Shown piece by piece: positions 62,834-64,000 of a DNA stretch of 64,000 nt (position 1 is the first letter of the stretch; every line of letters starts with the position of its first letter). The position numbers and the translations under genes are program-made. The notes under the pieces are model-generated. The model had not been told where the DNA came from and did no database searches. It saw nothing but the letters and a program-made list of their open reading frames with translations. Source of the DNA: Maricaulis sp. (GTDB taxonomy: Bacteria > Pseudomonadota > Alphaproteobacteria > Caulobacterales > Maricaulaceae); NCBI RefSeq assembly GCF_030149425.1, contig NZ_JASBRQ010000078.1, forward strand, positions 1-64,000, in the 5' to 3' direction.

Positions 62834-63991
62834 TCAGCCGGAAAACAGCCCCGCTACGGCCTGGGAAAGGGCCTGGGCAGAGGCGGGCGCGGCTTCATCT
62901 CCGACCAATTGCACGATCACCTGCCCGGAGCCCGGCCGGCACACCAGCATTTGCCCGCCATCACCCTCAGCATAGAAGCCAATGGCCGAGCCGGCTGCGC
63001 GCCGGGCGTCCGGCAAGCCGCGGCGCCAGGTATTGTCATGCCAAAGCTCGATTGCGCCTTCACGGCCCGAGCTCGACAGGGGCAAGAGCGCATCGGTCGC
63101 AGCGGCCAGCAATTCCTCGACGCTGTACCCGCTTCCCATCAATCCCGACATGCGTTCCAACACGGCCTCGTCGAGAGGTGGATCGGCGCTTTTCCAGGCC
63201 CCGACGACCTCCTCATCAATGGCGAAGCGCTCATCGGCCGGGTATAGGAGCCACCACAGCAAGCCATAATCCAGACGGGTGCGATGCGGGTCATCCGCCG
63301 CCGCGGGCGGTATGGGAGTGGTGGACCGCGCGCGCCAGTCAGCCGCAAGCAAGCGCTGACCGTGCCAGTGTCCGTCCCCGTTTATCAGGCGGCCGATATC
63401 TGCCAGCGCGCGTGGCGACAGGCGGCATCCGCTCATCCCCAGAGGATTGCCGGCCAGGTCGCTCTTCCAGTCCCAATCCGAAATCTCCAGCGGATCGAAC
63501 AACAGTTCGCGTACAACATCGAGGAAGGGGGCCCCGGTCACGCGGCGAACGAATTCGGGCAAGAGATTGGTCGCAGCGTTGTTGTAGGCGAAACGCTGGC
63601 CAGGCTCCTCCACAAGATCGAGATCGAGCGCAAACCCAACCACATCTCCGGACGCGAAAACGGTTTCCGAATGTGCTGTGGCGTCGAGACCGGTCGTCTG
63701 GGCCATGAGTTGGCGCAGGGTTATGCCAGCCTTGGTCGTCTGCTTCCACTCGTCAAATATGTCACCAAGCAAAAGGTCGGCGTCACTGAGCAAGCCGGCA
63801 TACTCAAGCCGGCCAAGCAGGACGGAAATCACCGACTTGGTGACAGATCTGAGGTCGAACAGATCTGGTGCCCGCGGCGAACGCCAATCAACCACCAGTG
63901 CGTCATGCTCGAAGACGACCAGCGCGTCACACACCGGCGATGACAGGTCCTGTATGAAGGCTTCGATCTTGGAATCGCTGGGCTGAGGCAT
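62834..63991 (-). CDS. Serine hydrolase, beta-lactamase/class C fold
   Basis: A 385-residue protein. FDLRSVTKSVISVLLGRL holds the S-x-x-K nucleophile motif at about residue 49, and FAYNNAATNLLPE the Y-x-N motif. MSGCRLSPRALADIGRLI is typical of the esterase/EstB-like branch. No signal peptide is present, so it is more likely an intracellular esterase or peptidase than a drug-inactivating lactamase. It lies upstream of the symporter on the same strand. Substrate unknown. Confidence 0.8.
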   Translation of the reverse strand: MPQPSDSKIEAFIQDLSSPVCDALVVFEHDALVVDWRSPRAPDLFDLRSVTKSVISVLLGRLEYAGLLSDADLLLGDIFDEWKQTTKAGITLRQLMAQTTGLDATAHSETVFASGDVVGFALDLDLVEEPGQRFAYNNAATNLLPEFVRRVTGAPFLDVVRELLFDPLEISDWDWKSDLAGNPLGMSGCRLSPRALADIGRLINGDGHWHGQRLLAADWRARSTTPIPPAAADDPHRTRLDYGLLWWLLYPADERFAIDEEVVGAWKSADPPLDEAVLERMSGLMGSGYSVEELLAAATDALLPLSSSGREGAIELWHDNTWRRGLPDARRAAGSAIGFYAEGDGGQMLVCRPGSGQVIVQLVGDEAAPASAQALSQAVAGLFSG

Positions 63992-64000
63992 GGCCGATAG

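Noticed and set aside
62834-63991. Antibiotic-resistance beta-lactamase
   Set aside because: S-x-x-K and Y-x-N are present but there is no signal peptide, and the sequence resembles the esterase branch of the fold.

Overview
The window reads as chromosomal DNA of a GC-rich alphaproteobacterium, probably a marine or aquatic heterotroph of the Caulobacterales/Maricaulales type. This placement is an inference from base composition, short intergenic gaps, ATGA/TGATG gene overlaps and gene content. There is no rRNA or tRNA gene to anchor it. I saw no insertion sequence, prophage or CRISPR array.

Layout. (1) 1-6950, minus strand: a branched-chain amino acid operon in the order leader peptide, ilvD, ilvC, ilvG, ilvM, leuA, ilvE (ilvE runs off the left edge), with a clear translational attenuator in front of ilvD. 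(2) 7270-15163: an exported DUF917 protein, a GT2 glycosyltransferase, and a minus-strand set with an M20 hydrolase, a fused GlcD-GlcE flavoprotein, a shortened GlcF, an aldo/keto reductase and a PhyH dioxygenase. (3) 15417-23727: a divergent seryl-tRNA synthetase, a Gfo/Idh oxidoreductase, a PaaK-like ligase, a protein made of thirteen 22-residue repeats, and a plus-strand run of a nucleotidyltransferase-like protein lacking its metal aspartates, a methyltransferase and a NodU-type carbamoyltransferase. (4) 23739-33829: fatty acid oxidation genes with a divergent TetR regulator, an alcohol dehydrogenase, GH16, an HTH/2TM protein, an S41 protease, a membrane-anchored AraC regulator and a CPA2 antiporter.

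(5) 34249-41992 is the most unusual part. Three tandem exported tail-collar proteins end at a strong terminator. A tight operon follows: fatty acyl-AMP ligase, reduced P450-like protein, acyl carrier protein and a second NodU-type carbamoyltransferase. A convergent thioesterase-like hydrolase with a Cys nucleophile lies at its end. Together they suggest ACP-bound modification and O-carbamoylation of a fatty acyl chain, a route I do not recognise as described.

(6) 42161-55138: a degradation cluster resembling the acyclic terpene utilisation (Atu) pathway. It has an AtuA-type protein, a two-subunit biotin-dependent acyl-CoA carboxylase, an enoyl-CoA hydratase, three acyl-CoA dehydrogenases, a TIGR03084-type protein, an acyl-CoA ligase and a TetR regulator. 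Two overlapping 13-bp inverted repeats lie inside the divergent promoter region, and a third copy lies within the first plus-strand gene. (7) 55232-62757: a galactoside operon (galT, galK, GH36 alpha-galactosidase, GH42 beta-galactosidase) with a convergent sodium/sugar symporter, followed by a beta-lactamase-fold hydrolase at the right edge.
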